Source of the DNA: Pseudocoprococcus catus
GTDB taxonomy: Bacteria > Bacillota > Clostridia > Lachnospirales > Lachnospiraceae
Length of the DNA: 64,000 nucleotides
NCBI RefSeq assembly: GCF_902381825.1
Contig: NZ_LR698973.1
Span: 1,509,358-1,573,357, forward strand
Reading direction: 5' to 3'
The notes beneath the pieces are model-generated. The model was not told where the DNA came from, did not search any database, and worked only from the letters and a program-made list of their open reading frames with translations. The position numbers and the translations under genes were made by a program. Of this stretch, positions 35,035 to 42,015 are shown one piece after another. The stretch's first letter is position 1. Each line of letters starts with the position of its first letter.

Positions 35035-35055
35035 GTTATGTTTTTTTTACATAAC
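35035..35055 (-). promoter_or_regulatory. Candidate LysR-type operator (crotonase promoter)
   Basis: GTTAT-N11-ATAAC, a near-perfect dyad GTTATG-N9-CATAAC with a T-rich centre, lying in the 417-base gap between crotonase 2 and the LysR gene. It is the best match of the four copies. The gap also holds AAAGTTGGCACG at 34972-34983 and no gene. Confidence 0.6.
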
Positions 35056-35166
35056 GCTTTTTTATAGATAGAATTTCCATTTGAAGGGTAAAATTGTTAT
35101 ACTCACCTTGAAGCAAGTTATACTATACAGAATACGACATATTAGTTTACTTGATTGTTACAAACA

Positions 35167-35201
35167 TTAAAAAAGGAGCAACTGCACTAAGCAATTGCTC
35201 C
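35167..35201 (-). terminator. Terminator of the LysR gene
   Basis: Arms GGAGCAACTGC and GCAATTGCTCC (35175-35185 with 35191-35201, one mismatch); minus-strand transcripts end in a run of T residues from 35174 down. Confidence 0.85.
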
Positions 35202-35215
35202 AACCCTCCCCCTGA

Positions 35216-36130
35216 TTAATCCGCAGGAGCCAGATTAGGATTTCTGTTTTGTATATAAGTTGAGAAACTGTCAACAAATACAGGAATGGAGATATTTGGA
35301 TTTTTCTTTTTCCAGATAAGATTGAGTGTAACATAAGCAAAAGAATCTGTCAGAGGAACTGTTCTGAGAGAGCCAATAGAAGAGAGCAGATACTCAGGCA
35401 TGATAAAGACCCCTTCGTTGATGCTGGCGCAGAAAGCAGCGGTTTCAATATTGGGGATTTCTCGTACAATATTGAGTTGGGCACCGGCTTTCTTGAAAAT
35501 CTGCTTATTAAAGTCACTGGTGATCGGATTCGCCTGAGGTGAGAAATTGATCATTGGGAACCCGGACAGATCTTTGATAGAAAGTGAGTCACGGTTAGCC
35601 AGAGCGTGCGTTGGATGCATCACTGCGATCAACGGACTCTTCATGATCGTTTTACTTTCAAGACCGATGAGGTAATTCTTATCTACATGGGTGACGAAAG
35701 CGAGATCAGTGAGACCGTCATTGAGCTGTTTAACAAGAATATCCAGGGCATCACTGGTCATAGAGAGCTTGATCTGTGGATGGCTGGCGGTGAACCCCAT
35801 GACAAAATCCGACAGGAAAGACTGGGAAGCTGTTCCAAGGAAACCGATTTTCAGTTCTCCGGTGGAGGTTGAAGAAACTTCTTTGATCAGATCAAGGGCA
35901 TGATTGTAACGCTGGATGATTTCCTGAGCTTCTTTGAGAAAGATTTCGCCGACGGATGTGAGATGCACGTTGTGTGTATCCCGGATAAAAAGCTGAGTTC
36001 CCAGCGTTTGTTCCAGGTCATGAATATGACGGCTGAGAGCAGGCTGTGTCAGATAAAGCTGGTTGGCAGCTTTGCTGTAGTTCAGCAGCGTGGCCAGTGT
36101 GATGAATTCGTTAAGTCGATTAATATCCAT
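35216..36130 (-). CDS. LysR-family regulator, likely controls the degradation cluster
   Basis: A 304-residue LysR regulator: N-terminal helix-turn-helix (MDINRLNEFITLATLLNYSK, AANQLYLTQPALSRHIHDLE) and an effector domain with GELKIGFLGTASQSFL. I chose ATG at 36130; the frame extends to a TTG at 36151 which overlaps the AAAGGAG site. It lies among the catabolic genes and the shared GTTAT-N11-ATAA dyads fit a T-N11-A LysR operator, so it is the likely pathway regulator. The inducer could be the aromatic substrate or an intermediate. Confidence 0.93.
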   Translation of the reverse strand: MDINRLNEFITLATLLNYSKAANQLYLTQPALSRHIHDLEQTLGTQLFIRDTHNVHLTSVGEIFLKEAQEIIQRYNHALDLIKEVSSTSTGELKIGFLGTASQSFLSDFVMGFTASHPQIKLSMTSDALDILVKQLNDGLTDLAFVTHVDKNYLIGLESKTIMKSPLIAVMHPTHALANRDSLSIKDLSGFPMINFSPQANPITSDFNKQIFKKAGAQLNIVREIPNIETAAFCASINEGVFIMPEYLLSSIGSLRTVPLTDSFAYVTLNLIWKKKNPNISIPVFVDSFSTYIQNRNPNLAPAD

Positions 36131-36291
36131 AAACAAAAGTGCTCCTTTCAAAAAGTGATGCCTTTACCATAAATCTATCAGCAAAAATGCTGATATAATT
36201 AAGCAAACGTCAGAATGTTGATGTAAAATTCATAACTAAACCATATCATAATTCGAAAAAGATATCAACATTTTGTCGAAATATAGATAAA

Positions 36292-36501
36292 ATGCATTGC
36301 AAATGCGGTGTGAGAAACTATAATAATAATTGCAAGTCAATACAGGAGGAAGATAAAGTTTTAGGTAAGAGATGTGTCATCTGTGCATTCCCATCCCGCT
36401 GGTATATGGGTGATGGCAGCAAGGTGCGTATGGTTGCATTCATCGACAAAGATGATATGAATGATGTACCGGACCGTGTTTACAAATACGGTACTTACTA
36501 A
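36292..36501 (+). pseudogene. Remnant resembling the C-terminus of a cyclase-family hydrolase
   Basis: A 69-codon open frame. From about codon 24 it reads LGKRCVICAFPSRWYMGDGS, then KVRMVAFID, similar to the final strands of PF04199 cyclase/kynurenine formamidase-type enzymes (GKR...GDGSPVR). AGGAGG lies at about 36344-36349, but no usable start codon follows it: the frame continues with GTT. This looks like a gene that kept its ribosome site and last 46 codons and lost everything between. The wider gap 36131-36574 also has a 9-bp inverted repeat AATGTTGAT/ATCAACATT. The assignment is by eye and moderate. Confidence 0.4.
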
Positions 36502-36574
36502 AATTCAATTTTAAATGAGTTGGAGTATAATAAAAATTAATTATACATATAAAATGAATGGGAGGAATTAACTA

Positions 36575-37858
36575 ATGGCAAATGATAAAAAAGCAGTTGT
36601 AGCCATTGCGAAAGAACCTACTGTCCAGGAAAGTGTCACTAAGGTATTCGATCTTCTTGGCGGCGTTACAAACATGATTAAAAGAGGCGAAACAGTTATC
36701 CTGAAACCAAATGCAGGTCATGCAGAAGGTCCGGATACAGCTGTATGTACAAGCCCTGAAACACTTCGTGCAGTTATCCGCGAAGTTAAGAAAGCTCAGC
36801 CTTCAAGAATCATTGTTGCAGAATCAGCAGCTATCGGCTGTGATACAATGGAATGTTTCGAAGTATCCGGTCAGGCTGATGTAGCAAGAGAAGAAGGTGT
36901 TGAACTTTACGATATCAAGGCAGAAAAAGACCTTGTTAATGTAGCTGTAAGAGGTTACAAATCCAACATTAAGAGATGTAAAATCCCTCGTTTACTGCTT
37001 GAAGCAGATCATATCATCAACCTGCCTATCATGAAAGCACATGCTTCCATGGTATTCAGCTGTGCATTAAAGAACATCAAAGGTACTGTACAGGATCAGG
37101 TACATTCCCAGATGCATCAGCAGAACCTGACAATGGCTATGATGGATGTTTGGTGGGCAGTACGTCCTGATATCAACATTGTAGACGCTATCAATGTAGC
37201 ATCCGGTTACAGCCCACATACACCAACTCCTCTGGAAGTAGGTATCATCATGGGTAGTTACGATCCAGTTGCTCTTGACCTTATCGCATGTGATGTTGTA
37301 GGTATCGATACAAACCAGGTTGACTACTTCAGAGCAGCTGATGAAGCTGGTCTTGGTACAACAGATCGTGACAAGATCGAAGTTGTTGGTGAACAGGTGA
37401 AAGATGTTTACAAGAAGATGTGGATTCCATACCTTGGCAACATGGCTGACCGTTGGCCAGAATATGATATCCGCTGCGAGGGTGCATGCTCAAGCTGCCA
37501 GGCTCTGCTTGCACTGAACATGGAAACACTTAAAGCACTGGGTATCTATGAAGAAAACTCTGATAAGACAATCGTTGTAGGTCCTAGAAATACTATTCCT
37601 GATAAGCCAAAGGATAAGATCATCCTTCATGGTAACTGTACAAAGAGATTTGCAGATAAAGGTATGTGGATTCCAGGATGCCCTCCAGGAGAAACAGGTC
37701 TTTACCTGACAATCAAGACAGGCCAGGTTGTTGATGGTGAAATTCCAGGCTGTATCGAAAATATTATTCGTCCTAGCATGGAAGCTGACCATCCGAAGTG
37801 GCGTGCATATGTAGAACAGAAAGCAAAAGAGTTCTACGAGAATCCGGAGAATCAGTAA
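36575..37858 (+). CDS. DUF362 domain protein
   Basis: A 427-residue soluble protein with the DUF362 core: ETVILKPNAGHAEGPDTAVCTSPETLRAVI, LPIMKAHASMVFSCALKNIKG, and YDPVALDLIACDVVGID. The C-terminal part has clustered Cys residues (CEGACSSCQALL, GNC, WIPGCPPGE) that could hold an iron-sulfur cluster. DUF362 proteins are common in anaerobes and lack a clear reaction. GGGAGG precedes ATG; the codon use is like the other cluster enzymes. Its stop is one base before the next start, so the two are translationally linked. Confidence 0.88.
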   Translation: MANDKKAVVAIAKEPTVQESVTKVFDLLGGVTNMIKRGETVILKPNAGHAEGPDTAVCTSPETLRAVIREVKKAQPSRIIVAESAAIGCDTMECFEVSGQADVAREEGVELYDIKAEKDLVNVAVRGYKSNIKRCKIPRLLLEADHIINLPIMKAHASMVFSCALKNIKGTVQDQVHSQMHQQNLTMAMMDVWWAVRPDINIVDAINVASGYSPHTPTPLEVGIIMGSYDPVALDLIACDVVGIDTNQVDYFRAADEAGLGTTDRDKIEVVGEQVKDVYKKMWIPYLGNMADRWPEYDIRCEGACSSCQALLALNMETLKALGIYEENSDKTIVVGPRNTIPDKPKDKIILHGNCTKRFADKGMWIPGCPPGETGLYLTIKTGQVVDGEIPGCIENIIRPSMEADHPKWRAYVEQKAKEFYENPENQ

Positions 37859-37859
37859 A

Positions 37860-38129
37860 ATGGCATTTGCGTATGTTCCAATGTCTCCAGATGATAAGAA
37901 GTTGCTGGAAATGATTTTTACTGATGAATTCATGCAGGCGGAGACGAATTTTGAAGCTTTTAGAGATTTCCAGTCTTCCAGTGCGGTATTTACCAACTGG
38001 AAATCCGATATAATGGTTTATAATGAGGAAGTGTTTGATGGGTTTGTCAGAGAAAGTACACGCTTCACATCATGGGATGAAATGGTACGTACGGCTGCAG
38101 ACCGGGCATTTTCCGAAAAAGACGAATAA
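37860..38129 (+). CDS. Small acidic protein paired with DUF362, function unknown
   Basis: An 89-residue acidic, helical-looking protein with no Cys, signal or membrane segment; start MAFAYVPMSPDDKKLLEMIF, then a FRDFQSSSAVFTNWKSD segment. It starts one base after the DUF362 stop, with GGAGAATCAG upstream as a weak site, so translational coupling is likely. It may be an accessory subunit. Not recognised. Confidence 0.65.
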   Translation: MAFAYVPMSPDDKKLLEMIFTDEFMQAETNFEAFRDFQSSSAVFTNWKSDIMVYNEEVFDGFVRESTRFTSWDEMVRTAADRAFSEKDE

Positions 38130-38133
38130 AAAG

Positions 38134-38265
38134 AAGGTTCGCTTCAATTTTTTCGGAAGCTGATCTGATACGCTTACGTTTCTCAAACACGCGTTTTTAT
38201 GACGCGAAACGTTTGAGAAACGTAAGGTATAGATCAGCTTAAAGAAAAGATTGAATGCGAACCTT
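38134..38265. repeat. 132-base palindrome with 16-bp perfect inner arms
   Basis: Outer arms AAGGTTCGCTTCAA and TTGAATGCGAACCTT, middle arms AAGCTGATCT/AGATCAGCTT (38157-38166, 38231-38240) and inner perfect arms of 16 bp (38173-38188 with 38211-38226). It follows the small protein gene and is trailed by TTTTATTATTT, so it may end that transcript. Its sequence differs from the 21729/41504 element. Confidence 0.7.
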
Positions 38266-38505
38266 TTATTATTTAATATAGAAGACAATTGTTCAATCTC
38301 AGCTTGTTTTGATGAAAAATTGGCTGAAGCGGCTATTGTTTTCTTCTTTATATAATGATACTATAAATTTAACGTAAGCGGGAGTTGATTTGCATGGCTC
38401 TAAATTGTCTGAGAGGGAAGGAGAATTTATATAGGCGCGATAGATGCAATTACGAAGGCTTACATAAGAAAAAATGAAGTATTTGCAGATGCTTTCAATT
38501 ACTTT

Positions 38506-39411
38506 ATGTATGATGGTGCTCAAATGATTCAACCAGATCAGTTAAGGGAGTTGGATCCGACGGAGATTGCAATACTTTTTAATGAGAATGATACACAAGA
38601 TAGGCAAAGTACTAAAAAAGAAATTATTCAGAAATACCGCGATCATTTGAAATCTGTAGCAATCATGGAAGATGGAGAGACGGCATATGTTCTTTTGGGT
38701 ATTGAGAATCAGACAGATGTGAATTATGCGATGCCAGTTAGAAATATGTTGTATGATGCTTTACAGTATGTGAGACAAGTAAGCAGAATTGCTGATGTAC
38801 ATCGTAGTCAAAAAGGTAAGGCAGAACATAAAAATGCAACTGGTGCGGAGTTTATATCTGGTTTTCATAAAAATGATAAATTGATTCCGGTTATTACATT
38901 GGTACTCTTTTTTAATGCAGATGAATGGGATGGACCGAGATCATTGATGGATATGATGGAGATTACAAATCCAACTGTACGACGGCTAGTCGGAGATTAT
39001 CCGATTTATTTGATTGACCCAAGAAGTTTAGCGGATGATGAACTGAAAAAATTTCATTCTAGTCTGAGAGAAGTGATGGGCTGCATTAAATATTCGAATG
39101 ATAAAGATAAATTGGCGGCTTTTATTAGTCATAATCCAAGAATGAATATGGAAGTAGAAGCAGCCAGAGTCATAGAAGCAATCAATCATGTGCCAATTCG
39201 GCTGGAGAAAGGAGCTGAACAGTTCGATATGTGTAAAGCGATTGAAGAGATGATAGAAGATGGCAGGCAAGAAGGAAGAGAAGAAACTTTAATGCGTATT
39301 AATCAATTAATTATTATGCTGTCAAAAGAAAACCGCAGTGAAGATATTGTTAAAGCGGCTGCGGACAGAGAATATCAGGAACAGTTGCTGAAAGAATTTA
39401 ATTTGCTATAG
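38506..39411 (+). CDS. Rpn-family recombination-promoting nuclease/transposase-like protein; start codon probably lost
   Basis: A 301-residue frame of the Rpn/PD-(D/E)XK type: ATAYVLLGIENQTDVNYAMPVRNMLYDALQY carries the nuclease core, followed by VITLVLFF, a YLIDPRSL segment, and the QEGREETLMRINQLI tail. The true N-terminus is further up: codons from 38431 read ATA GGC GCG ATA GAT GCA and continue the family N-terminus (DAITKAYIRKNEVFADAFNYFMYDG), with AAGGAG seven bases before that ATA. So the normal ATG seems to have become ATA; use of the inner ATG at 38506 would drop 25 residues of the fold. Confidence 0.8.
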   Translation: MYDGAQMIQPDQLRELDPTEIAILFNENDTQDRQSTKKEIIQKYRDHLKSVAIMEDGETAYVLLGIENQTDVNYAMPVRNMLYDALQYVRQVSRIADVHRSQKGKAEHKNATGAEFISGFHKNDKLIPVITLVLFFNADEWDGPRSLMDMMEITNPTVRRLVGDYPIYLIDPRSLADDELKKFHSSLREVMGCIKYSNDKDKLAAFISHNPRMNMEVEAARVIEAINHVPIRLEKGAEQFDMCKAIEEMIEDGRQEGREETLMRINQLIIMLSKENRSEDIVKAAADREYQEQLLKEFNLL

Positions 39412-39483
39412 TTGTTTGAATGACAAGATATTTTGATGGAGTGTCAGTGCATAAATCCTGCTTGCGTTGCTGACATTTCTGAC

Positions 39484-39556
39484 AAAAAAGGTTTGCTTGA
39501 GATTTTCTGGATGACACTGAATCGTGCCAAAACTTCAAGCAAACCTTTCAATTTTT
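39484..39556. terminator. Bidirectional terminator between convergent genes
   Basis: Perfect 14-bp arms AAAGGTTTGCTTGA (39487-39500) and TCAAGCAAACCTTT (39535-39548); T runs follow on both strands. It separates the Rpn gene and the CoA-transferase operon. Confidence 0.82.
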
Positions 39557-40202
39557 ATTCTTCGTCCATAATTTTGAGATCGTCAGCGATGATCAGTGTT
39601 GGCTCAACCTGTGCCTGAATGTCTTCAGGTGTTTTGCCAGCACGGATTTCAACAAGCTTCAGACCTTCTGGTGTCACGTCGATGACACACTGCTCTGTAA
39701 CGATGTGGTTCACACAACCCTGAGCTGTTAAAGGATAAGTACATCTCTTTAAGATCTTTGGTTCGCCTTTTTTGGTTGTGAGTTCCATGGCAACAATAAC
39801 TTTTCTTGCACCGTTGCAAAGGTCCATAGCACCGCCCATGCCGAATGCACGGCCAGGGCTTGCCCAGTTGGCGATATCACCGTTTTCAGCAACCTGAAGG
39901 GCGCCGAGAACAGTGGCAGCCATACGACCGCTTCTGATAACAGCGAAAGAATAAGCTGTATCGAATGCGGAAGCACCCATAACTGGTACGAAGTTGATGC
40001 CGCCTGCGTTCTGGTAAGTATCGCAGATAGCAAGTTTCTTAGCAACAGGACCGACACCGATCATACCATTTTCTGTCTGGAAAGCGATTGTCGGATCTAC
40101 ATAATCACTGCAGGCACTTGGAATACCGATACCAAGATTAACAGTGTCACCTTCATTAAAATACTGAGCAGCTCTTCTGGCAATAAATCTTCTGTTATCC
40201 AT
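39555..40202 (-). CDS. 3-oxoacid CoA-transferase subunit B
   Basis: A 215-residue class I CoA-transferase small subunit: FIARRAAQYFNEGDTVNLGIGIPS, and FQTENGMIGVG with the catalytic Glu that forms the acyl-glutamyl anhydride, then AFGMGGAMDLCNGARKVIVAMELTTKKGEPKI. With subunit A it moves CoA between acetyl- or butyryl-CoA and a 3-oxo acid such as acetoacetate. ATG at 40202 lies one base after the stop of subunit A, with GGAGG inside that gene, so translation is coupled. In the proposed pathway it activates the acetoacetate freed by the BKACE. Confidence 0.94.
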   Translation of the reverse strand: MDNRRFIARRAAQYFNEGDTVNLGIGIPSACSDYVDPTIAFQTENGMIGVGPVAKKLAICDTYQNAGGINFVPVMGASAFDTAYSFAVIRSGRMAATVLGALQVAENGDIANWASPGRAFGMGGAMDLCNGARKVIVAMELTTKKGEPKILKRCTYPLTAQGCVNHIVTEQCVIDVTPEGLKLVEIRAGKTPEDIQAQVEPTLIIADDLKIMDEE

Positions 40203-40203
40203 C

Positions 40204-40923
40204 TTACATACCCTCCAACTGATTTCTCTTGATTCGACCAATAATATGGTTCTGTTCATGGCTGTCTGTGTAAAGCATATCAACGTACATAGCAGGTACC
40301 TTTACATCATCAGGAGAAATTTCGTTTAAGTCGCAGTACAGGTCGCACTGTACGATGGAGATATCTGCACATGTTGCCATAACAGGGTGTGAAGCTGTAC
40401 CTGTTCCGTGGTAAGCAAGGTTGCCGAGAGGATCGGCACGACGGCATCTTGTAAGTGCTACATCTGCATGGATGGCTTCTTCAAGAATATAACGTTCGCC
40501 ATCAGATGTTGTAACGATCTGTTTGCCTTTTTCCATATCTGTGCCAAGACCTGTTTTGGTAAGAAATCCACCGATACCGGCACCGCCGTCACGCATCTTT
40601 TCAATGAAACTGCCCATTGGGAAGAATTCAACTTCCAGTTTGCCTTCTGCAAGCAACTTCTGGGCAACAGGGTTTGTACCGATATGGGTTGTGATCATTT
40701 TGTCAACCTGGCCATTTTCAATCAGACGGCTGATTGCGAAACCTGGGTTGCAGGCATCAATAGAGCAGATTGTAAGGTGCTTAACACCGCTTTCTTCAAG
40801 CATATCAAGAAGATCCCAAGGCATGTAAGCGCCGGCCTGACCACCAACGGCGATTGTCTGACCATCCTTGAAACAAGCCATGATTTCTTCTCTTGTTCTG
40901 ACTTTTCCTCTTTCGATTTCCAT
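40204..40923 (-). CDS. 3-oxoacid CoA-transferase subunit A
   Basis: A 239-residue subunit A: RTREEIMACFKDGQTIAVGGQAG, a SIDACNPGFAISRLIENGQV segment, and ADVALTRCRRADPLGNLAYHG, which holds the family pattern near the CoA site. ATG at 40923 has AAGGAG nine bases upstream; an in-frame start at 40950 does not. A weaker LysR-like site (TCTAT-N11-ATAAC, 41084-41104) lies 161 bases upstream, and 18 bases near 41120 resemble the BKACE promoter region. Forms one operon with subunit B. Confidence 0.93.
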   Translation of the reverse strand: MEIERGKVRTREEIMACFKDGQTIAVGGQAGAYMPWDLLDMLEESGVKHLTICSIDACNPGFAISRLIENGQVDKMITTHIGTNPVAQKLLAEGKLEVEFFPMGSFIEKMRDGGAGIGGFLTKTGLGTDMEKGKQIVTTSDGERYILEEAIHADVALTRCRRADPLGNLAYHGTGTASHPVMATCADISIVQCDLYCDLNEISPDDVKVPAMYVDMLYTDSHEQNHIIGRIKRNQLEGM

Positions 40924-41153
40924 CTTATGAGTCTCCTTCCTGTTTTTCAAAAATTGAAGTTATATTTTTATTTGTTTTCACCAAATATTACTTATAGACT
41001 GTAAGGCTTCGAGCCTTGACAGCTTTCGTCCTCTTCATCTTAACATATAAATAAAAGACTGTGAAATAATTGATAAACCCAAGTCTATGCAAAATGTGCA
41101 TAACCATCATGCATGATTTGGCATGATGACTTTGGGAGTAAACTCAAAAATGG

Positions 41154-41480
41154 TTATCGAGGGAGACGGGCATGAAGTTCTTTAACGACAGTATCCACCC
41201 AGTTTTCAATTTTTTTGACATCTTCTTCGGACATTTTGTTCGGCTCGTAGAAAAAACTCAGGCCGTCATAAGGGCTTTCACTGCTGGTACGGACAAGAAT
41301 ACCGTCTTTATTAAAATAGCCGCCGATACACATGGAATCCACGCTGAAGCCGGAATCCTCCGGTTTGATGACTTCATCGATAATTTTGTGCATGGCATAA
41401 AAATCTTCTTCGCCGGTGTAACCGCAGACATCCACAAGGATTGCGCCGCGCTTCATTGTATGGGTATCATATAAGTTCAT
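41154..41480 (-). CDS. Small conserved-looking protein, function unknown
   Basis: A 108-residue soluble protein, start MNLYDTHTMKRGAILVDVCG at ATG 41480 behind AGGAGG; the frame runs further up into the palindromic element, which should not be coding. It has an alternating hydrophobic beginning, DGLSFFYEPNKMSEEDVKKIENW, and a helical end. No family is recognised. It is co-directional with the CoA-transferase genes, 230 bases upstream, and lies directly next to repeat copy B. Confidence 0.7.
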   Translation of the reverse strand: MNLYDTHTMKRGAILVDVCGYTGEEDFYAMHKIIDEVIKPEDSGFSVDSMCIGGYFNKDGILVRTSSESPYDGLSFFYEPNKMSEEDVKKIENWVDTVVKELHARLPR

Positions 41481-41503
41481 GAAATTTCCTCCTGATGTAT
41501 TGA

Positions 41504-41695
41504 CGGGCATGACACAATCAGACGTCATAGCTATTGAACAATTCAGCACAGGCACGTTCGCACTGCCAGTGTTTGGCAGCAGTACATAAGGTCCTAAAGG
41601 ACAGGACCTAAGTACTGGCCAGCACTGAAGCACCTGTGTATGAATTGTTCAATAGCTCTGACTGTTTCTTGATAAAGTAAAACGAGTCATGCCCG
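41504..41695. repeat. Long palindromic repeat element, copy B
   Basis: A 192-base inverted repeat with outer arms CGGGCATGAC (41504-41513) and GTCATGCCCG (41686-41695), a middle stem around AGCTATTGAACAATTCA, and the same core as copy A: CAGTG/CACTG (41567-41571, 41623-41627), CAGTA/TACTG (41580-41584, 41613-41617) and AGGTCCT/AGGACCT (41589-41595, 41603-41609). Strings GTACATAAG, CTAA and AGCACCTG are shared with copy A. No gene lies in the rest of the gap up to 42015 other than regulatory sites. Confidence 0.78.
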
Positions 41696-41734
41696 ATGAT
41701 AGGCTGTGATTAAAAATAGTTGAAGTTTAATGGT

Positions 41735-41786
41735 TATCATATGATGTTGAGGGCAAAATACCTTTTGACCCCAACATCATATGATA
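41735..41786 (+). promoter_or_regulatory. 15-bp inverted repeat holding two ATCATATGAT palindromes
   Basis: Perfect arms TATCATATGATGTTG (41735-41749) and CAACATCATATGATA (41772-41786). Each arm contains the self-complementary 10-mer ATCATATGAT, and the two lie 40 bases apart, about four DNA turns. It is 230 bases before the BKACE start, so either a two-site operator or a leader hairpin. Confidence 0.5.
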
Positions 41787-41836
41787 CAATCATATCATAT
41801 GAAGCGCTGTTTTTGAGGAATTTATAATGGATTGCT

Positions 41837-41857
41837 GTTATGCTTTTTTTACATAAT
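41837..41857 (+). promoter_or_regulatory. Candidate LysR-type operator (BKACE promoter)
   Basis: GTTAT-N11-ATAAT, part of TGTTAT-N9-ACATAA also found at 29875 and 35034, 159 bases before the BKACE start. The T-rich centre matches the crotonase copy closely. Confidence 0.58.
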
Positions 41858-42015
41858 GCCCGCCAAAGCAGGCATAATGACTTTCGGAAATGGACTTGAA
41901 AATGCGAAGAAATATCAATACAATGTAATTGAACGAAATGCAGCGCATTTTGGAAGCAGAGCTGTACAATTATGACAAAGTATTTTATTATTTTCACGAA
42001 AGGAAGTATTATATT

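Noticed and set aside
41481..41633. Extension of the 41154-41480 gene to a start at 41633
   Set aside because: It would translate the palindromic repeat; the ATG at 41480 has a strong AGGAGG.
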